From Occultella aeris (GTDB lineage Bacteria > Actinomycetota > Actinomycetes > Actinomycetales > Beutenbergiaceae), in assembly GCF_902703175.1 (NCBI RefSeq), contig NZ_CACRYJ010000003.1:1-46965 (forward strand): a stretch of 46,965 nucleotides of DNA, in the 5' to 3' direction. The position numbers and the translations under genes were made by a program. Within the stretch, counting starts at the first letter, position 1; every line of letters begins with the position of its first letter. The notes under the pieces were generated by a model. It was not told where the DNA came from, made no database searches, and saw nothing but the letters and a program-made list of their open reading frames with translations. Positions 28,323 through 37,807 of this stretch are shown here, piece by piece.

Positions 28323-29578
28323 GTGAGCGTCGACGAGGACTTGGCCGAGGGCTCGGGGCCCTGATCCCGACCGCACCCCCATCGGGTAGTGGCGGACCGG
28401 GCCGTCCGGTCGATGTGTTCTTCCCGGACTCCCGTGGAGCGGCAACGGCGGTCGCGACGCCACCGGACCCCGTTTCGGAGTCAGCGACGAGTCCGCAGTC
28501 CCCGGTGGTGCCGAGCCCGAGCGACCCGCCCGTCGCGTCGGTATCCGACTTGGTCGGCTCCGAGACCGTCGCGCCCGAATCGAACGCCGAGTCCGCGCTC
28601 GGCACGAACGACGGCACGGTGGGTTCGTCCGAGTCGGCCCCCGGCCCGGTCGGCCAGACCTCCGAGGTCGCGGACCCGGCGACCGAGGCAGTCGTGCCTC
28701 AAGCTTCCTTCGACGATGGTGAGCTGCAGCCGGTCCCCGGCGCGAGGTTCGCCGAACTCCCGCTGGATGCGATCAGGCCTAATGCGAGTCAGCCCCGTCA
28801 GGTGTTCGACGAGGACGAGCTCGAGGAGCTCTCGGGCTCCATCCGTGAGGTCGGCGTCCTGCAGCCGGTCGTCGTGCGCCCCTCGGGCTACGACGTCGAG
28901 GGGCGTCCCACCTACGAGCTGATCATGGGTGAGCGCCGCTGGCGTGCATCCCGGCTTGCCGGCAATGACACTGTTCCCGCGATCATCCGGGACACGGCCC
29001 AGGATGACATGCTCCGGGACGCGCTCCTGGAGAACCTGCACCGCGCGCAACTGAACCCGCTCGAGGAAGCAGCCGCCTATCAGCAGCTCCTGGACGACTT
29101 CGGGTGCACTCACGACCAGCTGGCAACCAAGATTGCCCGGTCACGGCCACAGATCTCCAACACTCTCCGACTGCTGAAGCTGCCGCCGCTGGTACAGCGA
29201 CGGGTTGCGGCCGGGGTCCTGTCCGCAGGCCATGCTCGCGCCCTTCTCGGGCTGCCCGACGGTGGCGCCATGGAGCGCCTCGCGCAACGGATCGTCGCCG
29301 AAGGGCTGAGTGTCCGAGCGACCGAGGAGATAGTCACCCTCGGCGACGATCCGACCCAGCCGGAGATGCGCCGTCGCCCGCGGGCGGGCGACCACAGCGA
29401 GGCCCTCGACAACCTCGCCAGCCGGCTCTCGGACCGCCTCGACACGAAGGTCAAGGTGCATCTTGGTCAACGTAAAGGCCGCATCAACATCGAGTTCGCG
29501 AGTGTGCAAGATCTCAATCGCATCCTGAACGCGCTCACCCCCGACGACCCGGGCGTGCTCCAGCCGAGTGCAGAGTGA
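28319..29578 (+). CDS. parB: ParB centromere-binding CTPase
   Basis: 419 residues. The N-terminal [20 protein letters not shown] is the Arg-rich ParA-activating peptide. A Ser/Pro/Ala-rich linker (about 25–140) is unusually long. The N-domain CTP-binding motifs include [13 protein letters not shown] and [12 protein letters not shown] (from residue 204) and [14 protein letters not shown]. The helix-turn-helix [20 protein letters not shown] reads parS. The dimerising C-domain is at about 355–415. It loads at parS, closes as a CTP-bound sliding clamp and spreads. Its substrate sites lie directly upstream of parA. Confidence 0.97.
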   Translation: MSERRRGLGRGLGALIPTAPPSGSGGPGRPVDVFFPDSRGAATAVATPPDPVSESATSPQSPVVPSPSDPPVASVSDLVGSETVAPESNAESALGTNDGTVGSSESAPGPVGQTSEVADPATEAVVPQASFDDGELQPVPGARFAELPLDAIRPNASQPRQVFDEDELEELSGSIREVGVLQPVVVRPSGYDVEGRPTYELIMGERRWRASRLAGNDTVPAIIRDTAQDDMLRDALLENLHRAQLNPLEEAAAYQQLLDDFGCTHDQLATKIARSRPQISNTLRLLKLPPLVQRRVAAGVLSAGHARALLGLPDGGAMERLAQRIVAEGLSVRATEEIVTLGDDPTQPEMRRRPRAGDHSEALDNLASRLSDRLDTKVKVHLGQRKGRINIEFASVQDLNRILNALTPDDPGVLQPSAE

Positions 29579-29604
29579 CACTGCGGGGCTGACCCGAGCC
29601 GCTG

Positions 29605-30582
29605 TCAGTCCCGCTGGGTGACCCGGGCCGCGGCCACGATGCTCCGATACAGGTCACCCAGTGGCCGGGCGCCGGCCTGGGCCGCCTGCGGGAGCAACGA
29701 GGTCTCGGTCATGCCCGGGGCGACGTTCACCTCGAGGAACCACGGCACGCCGTTCGCGTCCACGATCATGTCCGTCCGGGAGAGGTGGCTCAGGCCCAGC
29801 GTGCGATGCGCCAGCACGGCAAGGTCGGCCGCTGCGCGCTCGGCCTCCGGGGTCAGTCGCGCGGGCGCGAAGTACTCGGTCCGGCCGGGGTTGTACCGGG
29901 CGTCGTAGTCGTAGGCACCCTCGGTGGAGATCTCCACTGCGGGCAGTGCGACGGGACCATCACCCACATCGACCACGGACACCGCCAGCTCGGTACCGAC
30001 GATCACGCGCTCGAGCAGGGCGTTCTCCCCGTAGGAGAAGCAGGTGACCATCGCCCGCGGCAGTTCCTTGGCATCGGTCACCACGGACACCCCCAGCGCG
30101 GAGCCCCCCTTGGCCGGCTTGACCACCAGCGGTAGCGCGAGCTGATCGAGCACGATGTCGAGAACCGCCTGTGCGCCGACCTCCCGGAACAGCGACTGTG
30201 GCAGGCTCGCGAACTCCGGGGTGCGCGCGCCGGCCCGTGCCATCAGCGTCTTCGAGACCGGCTTGCTCCAGGCGATCCGGGAGCCGGCCGAGTCGGTACC
30301 CACGTAGGGCACGCCGACCAGCTCGAGCAGGTCCCGGATCGAGCCGTCCTCGCCCGTGGCACCGTGCAGGATCGGCCACACGACGTCCGGCCGCGCCGAC
30401 TCCAGGTAGCCGAGCAACCCCGCATCGACGTCGCGGACGCTGACGGACATCCCGAGCGCCCGAAGCGCCTCCGCCACCCGTCGCCCGGACCGTAGCGAGA
30501 CATCCCGCTCGTGGGACAAGCCCCCTGCGAGGATCAGCAGCTCGAGGGGTGCTCCGGCAGCGTCGGGTGCGGCGGCGTCCAT
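29605..30582 (-). CDS. ddl: D-alanine--D-alanine ligase
   Basis: 325 residues. ATP-grasp enzyme joining two D-alanines for the peptidoglycan stem. The N-terminal GGLSHERDVSLRSGRRVAEAL, the LHGATGEDGSIRDLLELVGV loop, the ATP-binding LVVKPAKGGSALGVSVV and the metal/substrate site FLEVNVAPGMTETSLLPQAA are all present. The LSRTDMIVD strand supplies a metal ligand. It is shorter than the usual 340–370 residues but complete. It lies 12 bp downstream of the aminotransferase and converges on parB with a 26-bp gap. A second ddl elsewhere in the genome cannot be excluded. Confidence 0.9.
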   Translation of the reverse strand: MDAAAPDAAGAPLELLILAGGLSHERDVSLRSGRRVAEALRALGMSVSVRDVDAGLLGYLESARPDVVWPILHGATGEDGSIRDLLELVGVPYVGTDSAGSRIAWSKPVSKTLMARAGARTPEFASLPQSLFREVGAQAVLDIVLDQLALPLVVKPAKGGSALGVSVVTDAKELPRAMVTCFSYGENALLERVIVGTELAVSVVDVGDGPVALPAVEISTEGAYDYDARYNPGRTEYFAPARLTPEAERAAADLAVLAHRTLGLSHLSRTDMIVDANGVPWFLEVNVAPGMTETSLLPQAAQAGARPLGDLYRSIVAAARVTQRD

Positions 30583-30594
30583 GGTGATGCGTCC

Positions 30595-32013
30595 TCAGGC
30601 CTGGTTCGGGGAGGGGGCTTGGGTCCCGCGGACCACCTGGGTGGCGGCCCCGGTTCCGAACATCCGCACCAGGTCGTACTCGTCGTTGACGACGGTCGCG
30701 AGGCGGCGGACGCCTTCCTGGATGCGTTCGGGTGTGGGATAGCAGAACGAGAGCCGCATGTGGTCCTGGCCCTGACCATCCGCATAGAAGGCTGTGCCCG
30801 GCACGTACGCGACGAGGCCGGTGACGGCGCGCGGGAGCATCGCCTGCGCATCGAGGCCGGCGGGCAACGTGACCCAGGTGTAGAACCCGCCGGCGGGCAC
30901 GGTCCAGGTGGCGGTCGGCATGTGCTCGGCCAGGGCGGCGAGCATGGCGTCGCGACGATCCCGGTAGACCTCACGGAAGGACTTGACCTGCCCTCGCCAG
31001 TCGCAGGTGCTCAGGTAGGTGGAGACCGAGAGCTGGCTCATCATCGACGGGCACAGGATCGCCGACTCACTGGCCAGGACGAGGCGCTCGCGGACGGCGT
31101 GCGGGGCCACCGCCCAGCCCACCCGGTACCCGGGTGCGAACGTCTTCGAGAACGAGCCGAGGTAGACGACCGCCTCCGGGTCGTATGAGTGCAGCGCAGG
31201 CAACGGGTCGCCGTCGAAGCCGAGTAGCCCGTACGGGTTGTCCTCGAGCACCAGGACGCCGTGCCGCTTGGCGATCTCGACGATCCGCGGGCGTCGCTCG
31301 AGGGAGAGCGTCACACCCGCGGGGTTGTGGAAGTTCGGGACCGTGTACAGCAGCTTGACCCGGCGCCCCTGGGCGCCGAGCCGGGCGAGGGTCTCCTCCA
31401 GGGCCTCGGGGATGAGCCCGGCGTCGTCCATGTCCACATGCACGACATCCGCCTGGTAGGCACGGAACACGCCGAGAGCGCCCACGTAGCTGGGCGCCTC
31501 CGCGACGACGACGTCGCCCGGGTCGACGAAGATTCGCGTGACCAGATCCAACGCCTGCTGCGAGCCGGTGGTCACCACGACGTCGTCGGAGTGCGCCTGG
31601 ATGCCCTCCAGGGACATCACCTCGAGGATCTGCTCACGCAGCGCCTCCTCGCCCTGTCCCGAGCCGTACTGCAGCGCGACGGCGCCCCGTTCGGTGAGCA
31701 GGCGCTGGGTCAGGTCGGCGATGTTGTCCAGCGGGAGCCCGGCCAGGAACGGCATACCGCCGGCAAGGGAGACGACCTCGGGTCGGTTCGCGACGGCGAA
31801 CAGGGCCCGGATCTCGGAGGCCTTCATGCCGTGGGTCCGGTCGGCGTAGTTGCCCAACCACGGGTCCAGGCGCGTGCCGCGGGCGGGTGTGTTGCCGCGG
31901 GCGTCGGTCGGTGCCGCGGCTGCGGGCCGGGCCGCGGGAGCGAAGGCAGCAGCGGCGGCGGCGGCGACGGTGGGCGTCGGCTCGACGGGTGCCTGCTGGC
32001 TGCGTTCGTTCAT
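30595..32013 (-). CDS. PLP-dependent class I/II aminotransferase (2-aminoadipate/MocR-like)
   Basis: 472 residues. The first 45 residues are an Ala/Pro low-complexity extension. The core begins RTHGMKASEIRALFAVANRPEVVSLAGGMP, then TTGSQQALDLVTRIFVDPGD and VPNFHNPAGVTLS. The Schiff-base lysine is in YLGSFSKTFAPGYRVGW, and the C-terminal arginine is in DHMRLSFCYP. This pattern is the LysN/2-aminoadipate aminotransferase-like fold-I group, so it transfers amino groups from aromatic, branched or aminoadipate-type amino acids; substrate not determined. It probably forms an operon with ddl. A hairpin separates it from trxA upstream. Confidence 0.88.
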   Translation of the reverse strand: MNERSQQAPVEPTPTVAAAAAAAFAPAARPAAAAPTDARGNTPARGTRLDPWLGNYADRTHGMKASEIRALFAVANRPEVVSLAGGMPFLAGLPLDNIADLTQRLLTERGAVALQYGSGQGEEALREQILEVMSLEGIQAHSDDVVVTTGSQQALDLVTRIFVDPGDVVVAEAPSYVGALGVFRAYQADVVHVDMDDAGLIPEALEETLARLGAQGRRVKLLYTVPNFHNPAGVTLSLERRPRIVEIAKRHGVLVLEDNPYGLLGFDGDPLPALHSYDPEAVVYLGSFSKTFAPGYRVGWAVAPHAVRERLVLASESAILCPSMMSQLSVSTYLSTCDWRGQVKSFREVYRDRRDAMLAALAEHMPTATWTVPAGGFYTWVTLPAGLDAQAMLPRAVTGLVAYVPGTAFYADGQGQDHMRLSFCYPTPERIQEGVRRLATVVNDEYDLVRMFGTGAATQVVRGTQAPSPNQA

Positions 32014-32055
32014 TGCGGTTGCCTTCCGGAAAATGGGTCGCCGGTCCGGGAACGA

Positions 32056-32091
32056 CCGACCCCCCGAGTGTTTCACGTCTCGGGGGGTCGG
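32056..32091 (-). terminator. Perfect 13-bp hairpin terminator after trxA
   Basis: Stem CCGACCCCCCGAG (32056–32068) pairs exactly with 32079–32091. The ten-base plus-strand loop is TGTTTCACGT, identical to the first ten bases of the 16-bp parS consensus. There is no T-tract. It lies between trxA and the aminotransferase on the minus strand. Confidence 0.8.
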
Positions 32092-32128
32092 AGAGCTAAC
32101 GGCTCGGCGGGCGCCACGGCCCGGCAGG

Positions 32129-32458
32129 TCAGGCGATGTACTCGGAGATCTCGTCGAGGAACTTCTTCTTCGGGCGCGAGCCCACCAGGGACTTGGACAG
32201 CTCACCGCCGGTGTAGACGTTGATCGTGGGGATCGAGACCACGTTGTAGTCCCGGGCTACATCGGGGTTGGCGTCCACGTCCACCTTGACGACCTTGATC
32301 TTGCCGGCGTACTCGTCGGCGATCTCCTCGAGGATCGGGGCGAACTGGAGGCAGGGCGGGCACCAACTGGCCCAGAAGTCGACGATCACCGGCTGGTCGG
32401 CCTGCAGGACATCCTGACCGAAAGAGTCGTCGGTGGCGTGGGTGACGTTGTTGCTCAT
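32129..32458 (-). CDS. trxA: Thioredoxin with WCPPC active site
   Basis: 109 residues. Thiol-disulfide reductant of the cytoplasm. IVDFWASWCPPCLQFAPILEEIA is the active-site region, and NVVSIPTINVYTGGEL holds the cis-proline. The CXXC reads CPPC instead of the usual CGPC. It follows the trxB gene by 37 bp on the same strand, and the two presumably work as a pair. Confidence 0.96.
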   Translation of the reverse strand: MSNNVTHATDDSFGQDVLQADQPVIVDFWASWCPPCLQFAPILEEIADEYAGKIKVVKVDVDANPDVARDYNVVSIPTINVYTGGELSKSLVGSRPKKKFLDEISEYIA

Positions 32459-32495
32459 GCGTGTCCTCGGATCTCGAGTGTGGGAATGGGAGTGG

Positions 32496-33491
32496 TCATT
32501 CGGCCAGGGCCGCGGCTAACGCGCCGACGGGGTCCCCGGAGTTCGTCGCGTCCAGCGCGGCCAGGTAGCGTTCGGCGTCGAGTGCCGCGGCGCAGCCGGT
32601 CCCGGCGGCCGTGATGGCCTGGCGGTAGTGGTGGTCGACGACGTCGCCCGCCGCGAAAACGCCCGGCAGGTTCGTGCGGGTGCTCGGGTGCTCGACGTCG
32701 ACGTAGCCCTCGCTGTTGAGGTCGATCTGCCCGGCGAGCAGCTCCGTGCGCGGTAGGTGCCCGATCGCCACGAAGATGCCGCTCGCGCCGACCTCGCGCA
32801 TCGCACCCGTCACGGTGTCGCGCAGCGTGGCCCCGCTGACCTTGGCGTCGCCGTGGATGGCTACGATCTCGCTGTTCCAGGCGAAGGTGATCTTCGGATC
32901 GTTCAGCGCCCGCTCGGCCATGATCTTCGAGGCGCGGAGCTCGTCGCGGCGGTGCACCACCGTGACCGTCCTGCCGAACCGGGTCAGGAACAGCGCCTCC
33001 TCCATCGCGGAGTCGCCACCGCCGACCACCAGGATGTCCTGGTCCTTGAAGAAGAAGCCGTCGCACGTGGCACACCAGGAGACGCCGCGACCGGAGAACT
33101 GCTTCTCCTCGGGCAGGCCCATCTCCTTGTACGCCGAGCCGGTGGCCAGGATTACCGCGCGGGCCAGGACGTCCTCGCCCTCCTCGGTCGTGACGGTCTT
33201 GATGTCACCGGCGAGCCGCACCGAGGTCACGTCCTCGTAGCGCACGTCCGCACCGAAGCGTTCGGCCTGCTCCTGCATCTTCTCCATGAGCTCCGGCCCG
33301 AGCACGCCCGAGGGGAAGCCGGGGAAGTTCTCGACGTCCGTGGTGTTCATCAGGGCACCGCCCGCGGTCACCGAGCCGGCGAACACGATCGGGGCGAGGC
33401 CGGCGCGGGCCGCATAGACGGCAGCCGTGTAGCCGGACGGCCCGGAGCCGATGATGACGACGTCGTGGACGGTGGGCGTGGCTTCGGTCAT
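32496..33491 (-). CDS. trxB: Thioredoxin-disulfide reductase
   Basis: 331 residues. The flavoenzyme transfers electrons from NADPH to thioredoxin. The N-terminal FAD motif is [21 protein letters not shown]. The redox disulfide is in [10 protein letters not shown], and the NADPH motif is [15 protein letters not shown]. The FAD C-motif is [19 protein letters not shown]. It lies between the fused murJ gene and trxA on the minus strand, in the same order as in other Actinobacteria, with 77 bp to murJ. Confidence 0.97.
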   Translation of the reverse strand: MTEATPTVHDVVIIGSGPSGYTAAVYAARAGLAPIVFAGSVTAGGALMNTTDVENFPGFPSGVLGPELMEKMQEQAERFGADVRYEDVTSVRLAGDIKTVTTEEGEDVLARAVILATGSAYKEMGLPEEKQFSGRGVSWCATCDGFFFKDQDILVVGGGDSAMEEALFLTRFGRTVTVVHRRDELRASKIMAERALNDPKITFAWNSEIVAIHGDAKVSGATLRDTVTGAMREVGASGIFVAIGHLPRTELLAGQIDLNSEGYVDVEHPSTRTNLPGVFAAGDVVDHHYRQAITAAGTGCAAALDAERYLAALDATNSGDPVGALAAALAE

Positions 33492-33568
33492 GCTCGGTCC
33501 TTCGGTGGGTGGTGGGTGGTGCTGTTGAGGTGAACCACGGCCGCCCCGGCATTGTTCCTTGGAGCGGC

Positions 33569-36500
33569 TCAGCCGACCGTGATCTCCGCGAGTTCGATCC
33601 GGTTCCGGCCGTCGGACTCCGCGACCGGCAGTTCAGGGAACCACAGGACGATCGAGCTGAGCTCGGTGGGTGTGGACAGGGTGTACGTCGTGTTCGGTCC
33701 CATCGGGCCCTCCGCGAGGACCTCGCCGCCATTGGGTGCGCTCGGGTCCGTGTTGCGGATCTGCACGATGCCGCCGCTGCCGTGCACGTCGAGGGTGACG
33801 GTCGTGATCAGCGTGGGAGCTTCGAGCTCGACGGCGAACCCGAGGCCGTCCTTGATCCCGTAGTTCGGGTTGTTGTACCGGAGCGAGTTCCAGGTGGTCT
33901 CGGGGTTGCCGTCGATCGCCCGGCCGGCCGTGTCCTCGTTGTCGCCGACACCGGAGGCCGGGTCGAGCGAGCGGGCCGAGACGAACGTGGCGACGACGGG
34001 CGGTGGTGGTGTGGTCGGTTCCTGGGTCGGCTCCGTCGTGGCCGCGGGGTCGGTGCCCTCGCTCGGCACTGTCGCCGTCGGGTCGGTCGTAGGTGCGTAG
34101 GACGTGCGTGCCTCGTTGAGCGAGTTGAAGGCGAGGAACCCCGCGAGGATGACGAGGGCGATCATCAGCAAGATGACGATCGGGGTCGGGTTGAACCGTG
34201 GGCGGGGCTCGCTCGGCTCGGCGTCTGCGTCGGTCTCGGGACGTCGGAACCGTTCTCCGACCGCTCGCGCGTTCTCCTTCAGGGCACCGATGGCGCGTTG
34301 CGAACCGGCGACGGCGGCCACGGCCCCGGCGCCGACGGCGGAGCGGGAGCGGTCTGCGTCCGGGGCACCGTCGAGGGCATCGTCCGCCCCTTCGTGTGGC
34401 AGGTCCCAGCCCGCCAACGGCGCACCGGGGGTCGGGAGCGGACCGGCGCCGATCGCGGGAGCGAGTGGCGCGCCGTCGATCCCGGCCTGTGCCCCGTCGA
34501 CGTCGGCACCGCCCCCGGGTTCGGCGGGCAGGTCCCAGCCCGCCTGCACGGCAGCCGGTGCGGGACGTGGTCCGGCCCCGATGGCGGGAGCGCCGTCGAT
34601 GGCAGCCGGCCCGCCGTCGAACGGCGTCGTGGCGCCCGCGATCCCGGACGCGCCGGCGGCGTCTGCCCCGGTCTCGGCGGAGCGGGCGCCCGCGCCGGCT
34701 CCGGCGCCGGCGAGCGCTCCGGTGACCGTGCCGACGAGGGCACGGCCCTTGGCGCCGAGACGCTGCCACAGCGACGACTCCTGCGAGACCGGGTCTGCCG
34801 CGCCCGTGCCCGCGTGCTCATGACGGGCGTGGTAGCTGTCGATGATCTGGGTACGGTCGGGGGTCTGCTCGTCCACTCGCACCAGATCGTCGAAGGGGCG
34901 CTGCCGGCCTGGCTCGGGCGGCGGCTTCAAGGTCCACGTACTCGGGTCCACGGGTCCACGCACCGGGAACAGCTGGGTGGTCGCGTCCGGCGGGCCGACT
35001 GTTCCAGGGTCCGCGTCGGGCACCGGGAAACCGGCGTCGGTCTGACCGGCGTCGGCCCCGGTAGTTGCGTAGCGTGCGGTGCTCCCGGGTCCGACCGGCG
35101 CTTCCGCGCCAGCTGCAGCGGTGGCGCCGACGGCAGCCGCACCCGCGGCGCCGGCCACGGCGGCCCCGCCAGCCGCGCCGGCCGACGATGACCGATCCGG
35201 TACCGCGCCCTGCGGCGCGACTCCACGACCCACGGCCGACGGCGGCACGGAAGGTCCGCCGTCGTCCGCGGTTCGAGCCGCCGCGAGCACGCTCGGGTCG
35301 AGGTCGTCCCACGGCGCGAGGTCACGGACCAGCTCGCCCGGGGTGTACGGGCCGTCCTCGTGCGGACCGAACGTGACGGAGCACAGCGTGTCGAGGTCGT
35401 GCGGGATGCCCTCGACCACGTCTCCGGGCGGCACCGGCGCGCCGCCGTGACGCGGCGCGAGGGGCAGCCCGCCGGCACGAGCGGGTTCGCCCGGCCAGGT
35501 GCCGGTCAGCGCCGTGTACAGCAGTGCGACGAGGTCGACGCTGTCCGTGCGTGCCGCCGTGCGCGCGTCGCCGCCGTCGATGCCGAGCTGGGCCGCGTCC
35601 ACGGCGAGACCGGTGAGCACCACGCCGCGCTCGCCGACCAACAGCGACCCCGGTCGAAGGTGCAGGTGGTGGACGCCGCGCTTGCGGGCCGCCTCCACCG
35701 CACCGGCGGCCTCCCCTGCGATGGCGCGAGCCGCGGCCGCGGGCAGCGGACCGGAGCGGACGAGGTCTGCGAGGGACGGGGTGTCCGACAACTCGGTGAC
35801 GAGGTAGCCCAAACCGTCGGAGGTACCCACGCGCAGGATCCTGGCTAGGCGTTCGTCCCCGACCAGCGCGGCGCGGCGGGCGGCGTCGAGCGCCTCCTCG
35901 CGATGCGGCCCGCCAAGGGTGACGATCCGGACGTCGCGCTGCAGGATCTCGTCCCGTGCGGTCCAGTAGCTGCTCTGCGCCAGGGGGGCCGTGAGCCGCG
36001 CGAGCAGGACGTACCGGTCCGCGATGGTTGATCCGACCACCAGGTCCGTGGCGGTGCCTCGATTCACGGGGGCGCCTCCGATACGCTGTGGAACTCCGCT
36101 GATCTTTCCCCACATGGTACGCAACGGCGCAGGTATCGGGACGCGCGTCGCCAGCGCGGCGAGTGGCCGGGTCGCGGGGGCCGCCATCGAGGACACCCGG
36201 CGCATCAGTGCATCGAGTTCTCCCACCCGCAACCGGCGCAGCAGGATCAGGTAGATCGCCAGCATCAGCGCGCCGAGCACGAGCACCCGCAGCAGCGCCC
36301 CGGCGAACCCCGTCTCGACGCCCCACAGGTGCAGCAGACCCCACCCGATCAGGGCGGCGGGCACGGCGGCCATGAACACCCGCAGGTGGGTGAGGAAGAC
36401 CCGGCTGCCGTCGAGGCTCGGCAGCCGCCGGCGCAGTGCCAGGTAGGCGACCAGGGCGCCGACGGTGTTCGCGACGGTCGTGGCCGCACCGGCACCGGCG

Positions 36501-37807
36501 ACCCACCACTGCACGTCCAGCAGGAAGTAGCTGAGCACGCTGCCGACGATGAGGATCACCGCCATCGGAACCTGGATCAGGAACAGCGACTTCGTGTCCT
36601 CGAACGCGAAGTAGACCCGCTGGGCCATCGTCCAGATCGCGATCGCCGGCAGGCCGGCGAGCATCGCGACGAGCACGCCGCCGACGCCCCGGTACGCCGG
36701 GAACGAGGCGGTGTCGAACTGGATCACCTGCGTGACCGGGATGGCCAGCACCATGAGCGCTGCCGCCGCGAAGACCGTGAACACGGCCAGGGTACGCAGC
36801 CCGAAGGACAGGCTGTCCCGGACCGCGCGGGTGTCGGCGGACGCGGCCTGCTCCGACAGTCGCGTGAACATCGCCGTCACCAGGGACACGGTGATCAGCG
36901 ACTGGGGCAGCATGAAGATCAGGAACGCGTTGTCGTAGGCCGCGTTGCCGGCCACGCCGAGGTCGTTGTCGCTGGCGACACCGGCCGACGCCGCCAGGTT
37001 GGACACCGCCAAGTACCCGACCTGGCCTGCGGCGAGTGCGGCGAACGCCCACGTCGCCACCCGGCCGGCGGTGGCCAGGCCCGTGTTGCGCAGACCCCAG
37101 ACCGGCCGGAACCGGAAGCCGCTGCGAGCCAGCGGGATGATCAGGACGAGTGCCTGTACGGCAACGCCGAGCGTCGCGCTCCCCGCGAGGAGCGCGATCC
37201 GGCCGGCGTCCCAGGCCTCGACCGGGGGCGGGTTGGCCTCGTCGAAGCCGCCGAAGACGATCAGGTAGGTCACGAGCCCGGCGATCGCGATGACGTTGTT
37301 CGCGGCCGGGGCCCACATGTACGGGCCGAACACCGAGCGGGCGTTCAGGACCTGTCCGAGCAGTGCGTACATCCCGTAGAAGAAGAGCTGGGGGATGCAC
37401 CAGAACGCGAACGAGACCGACAGCGCTCCCCAGGGCCCGTTCTGGAACTGCGCCGCGTACAGGGTGACCAGCAGGCTGGAGGCGAGGGTCAGGACCACCG
37501 TCACAAGGAGCAGGAACGCCCCGGCGAGGGTGAGTAGCCGGTTCACGTACTCCTGGCCGCCGTCCTTGCGGCGCATCGCCCGAACGATCTGTGGCACCAG
37601 GACGGCGTTCAGGATCCCGCCGGCGAGCAGCATGTAGATGATGTTCGGAAGCTTGTTCGCCACCGAGAACGCGTCCGCGGCGCCGCCGGCCGAGAAGATC
37701 GCCGCCACCAGCAGGGCGTTGCGGACCAGGCCGAGGATCCGGGATACGAGCGTCCCGGAGAACATCAGCGCTGCCGAACCGGCCAGTCCTCCGCGCGGTT
37801 CGCTCAT
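33569..37807 (-). CDS. murJ: MurJ lipid II flippase fused to pseudokinase and F5/8-like domain
   Basis: 1412 residues. Residues 1–560 are the 14-span MurJ/MviN flippase that carries lipid II to the outer face for peptidoglycan synthesis ([19 protein letters not shown], then [20 protein letters not shown]). About 585–835 is a protein-kinase-like domain ([13 protein letters not shown]) that looks inactive: [10 protein letters not shown] stands for the HRD loop and LTGLAVD for DFG. A Pro/Ala/Gly-rich linker (about 860–1195) leads to a span at about 1206–1228 ([19 protein letters not shown]). The C-terminus (about 1270–1412) is an F5/8-type discoidin-like sandwich outside the membrane, with [11 protein letters not shown]. 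The layout matches Rv3910 of M. tuberculosis, where FhaA reads a phospho-Thr on the pseudokinase. Confidence 0.95.
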   Translation of the reverse strand: MSEPRGGLAGSAALMFSGTLVSRILGLVRNALLVAAIFSAGGAADAFSVANKLPNIIYMLLAGGILNAVLVPQIVRAMRRKDGGQEYVNRLLTLAGAFLLLVTVVLTLASSLLVTLYAAQFQNGPWGALSVSFAFWCIPQLFFYGMYALLGQVLNARSVFGPYMWAPAANNVIAIAGLVTYLIVFGGFDEANPPPVEAWDAGRIALLAGSATLGVAVQALVLIIPLARSGFRFRPVWGLRNTGLATAGRVATWAFAALAAGQVGYLAVSNLAASAGVASDNDLGVAGNAAYDNAFLIFMLPQSLITVSLVTAMFTRLSEQAASADTRAVRDSLSFGLRTLAVFTVFAAAALMVLAIPVTQVIQFDTASFPAYRGVGGVLVAMLAGLPAIAIWTMAQRVYFAFEDTKSLFLIQVPMAVILIVGSVLSYFLLDVQWWVAGAGAATTVANTVGALVAYLALRRRLPSLDGSRVFLTHLRVFMAAVPAALIGWGLLHLWGVETGFAGALLRVLVLGALMLAIYLILLRRLRVGELDALMRRVSSMAAPATRPLAALATRVPIPAPLRTMWGKISGVPQRIGGAPVNRGTATDLVVGSTIADRYVLLARLTAPLAQSSYWTARDEILQRDVRIVTLGGPHREEALDAARRAALVGDERLARILRVGTSDGLGYLVTELSDTPSLADLVRSGPLPAAAARAIAGEAAGAVEAARKRGVHHLHLRPGSLLVGERGVVLTGLAVDAAQLGIDGGDARTAARTDSVDLVALLYTALTGTWPGEPARAGGLPLAPRHGGAPVPPGDVVEGIPHDLDTLCSVTFGPHEDGPYTPGELVRDLAPWDDLDPSVLAAARTADDGGPSVPPSAVGRGVAPQGAVPDRSSSAGAAGGAAVAGAAGAAAVGATAAAGAEAPVGPGSTARYATTGADAGQTDAGFPVPDADPGTVGPPDATTQLFPVRGPVDPSTWTLKPPPEPGRQRPFDDLVRVDEQTPDRTQIIDSYHARHEHAGTGAADPVSQESSLWQRLGAKGRALVGTVTGALAGAGAGAGARSAETGADAAGASGIAGATTPFDGGPAAIDGAPAIGAGPRPAPAAVQAGWDLPAEPGGGADVDGAQAGIDGAPLAPAIGAGPLPTPGAPLAGWDLPHEGADDALDGAPDADRSRSAVGAGAVAAVAGSQRAIGALKENARAVGERFRRPETDADAEPSEPRPRFNPTPIVILLMIALVILAGFLAFNSLNEARTSYAPTTDPTATVPSEGTDPAATTEPTQEPTTPPPPVVATFVSARSLDPASGVGDNEDTAGRAIDGNPETTWNSLRYNNPNYGIKDGLGFAVELEAPTLITTVTLDVHGSGGIVQIRNTDPSAPNGGEVLAEGPMGPNTTYTLSTPTELSSIVLWFPELPVAESDGRNRIELAEITVG

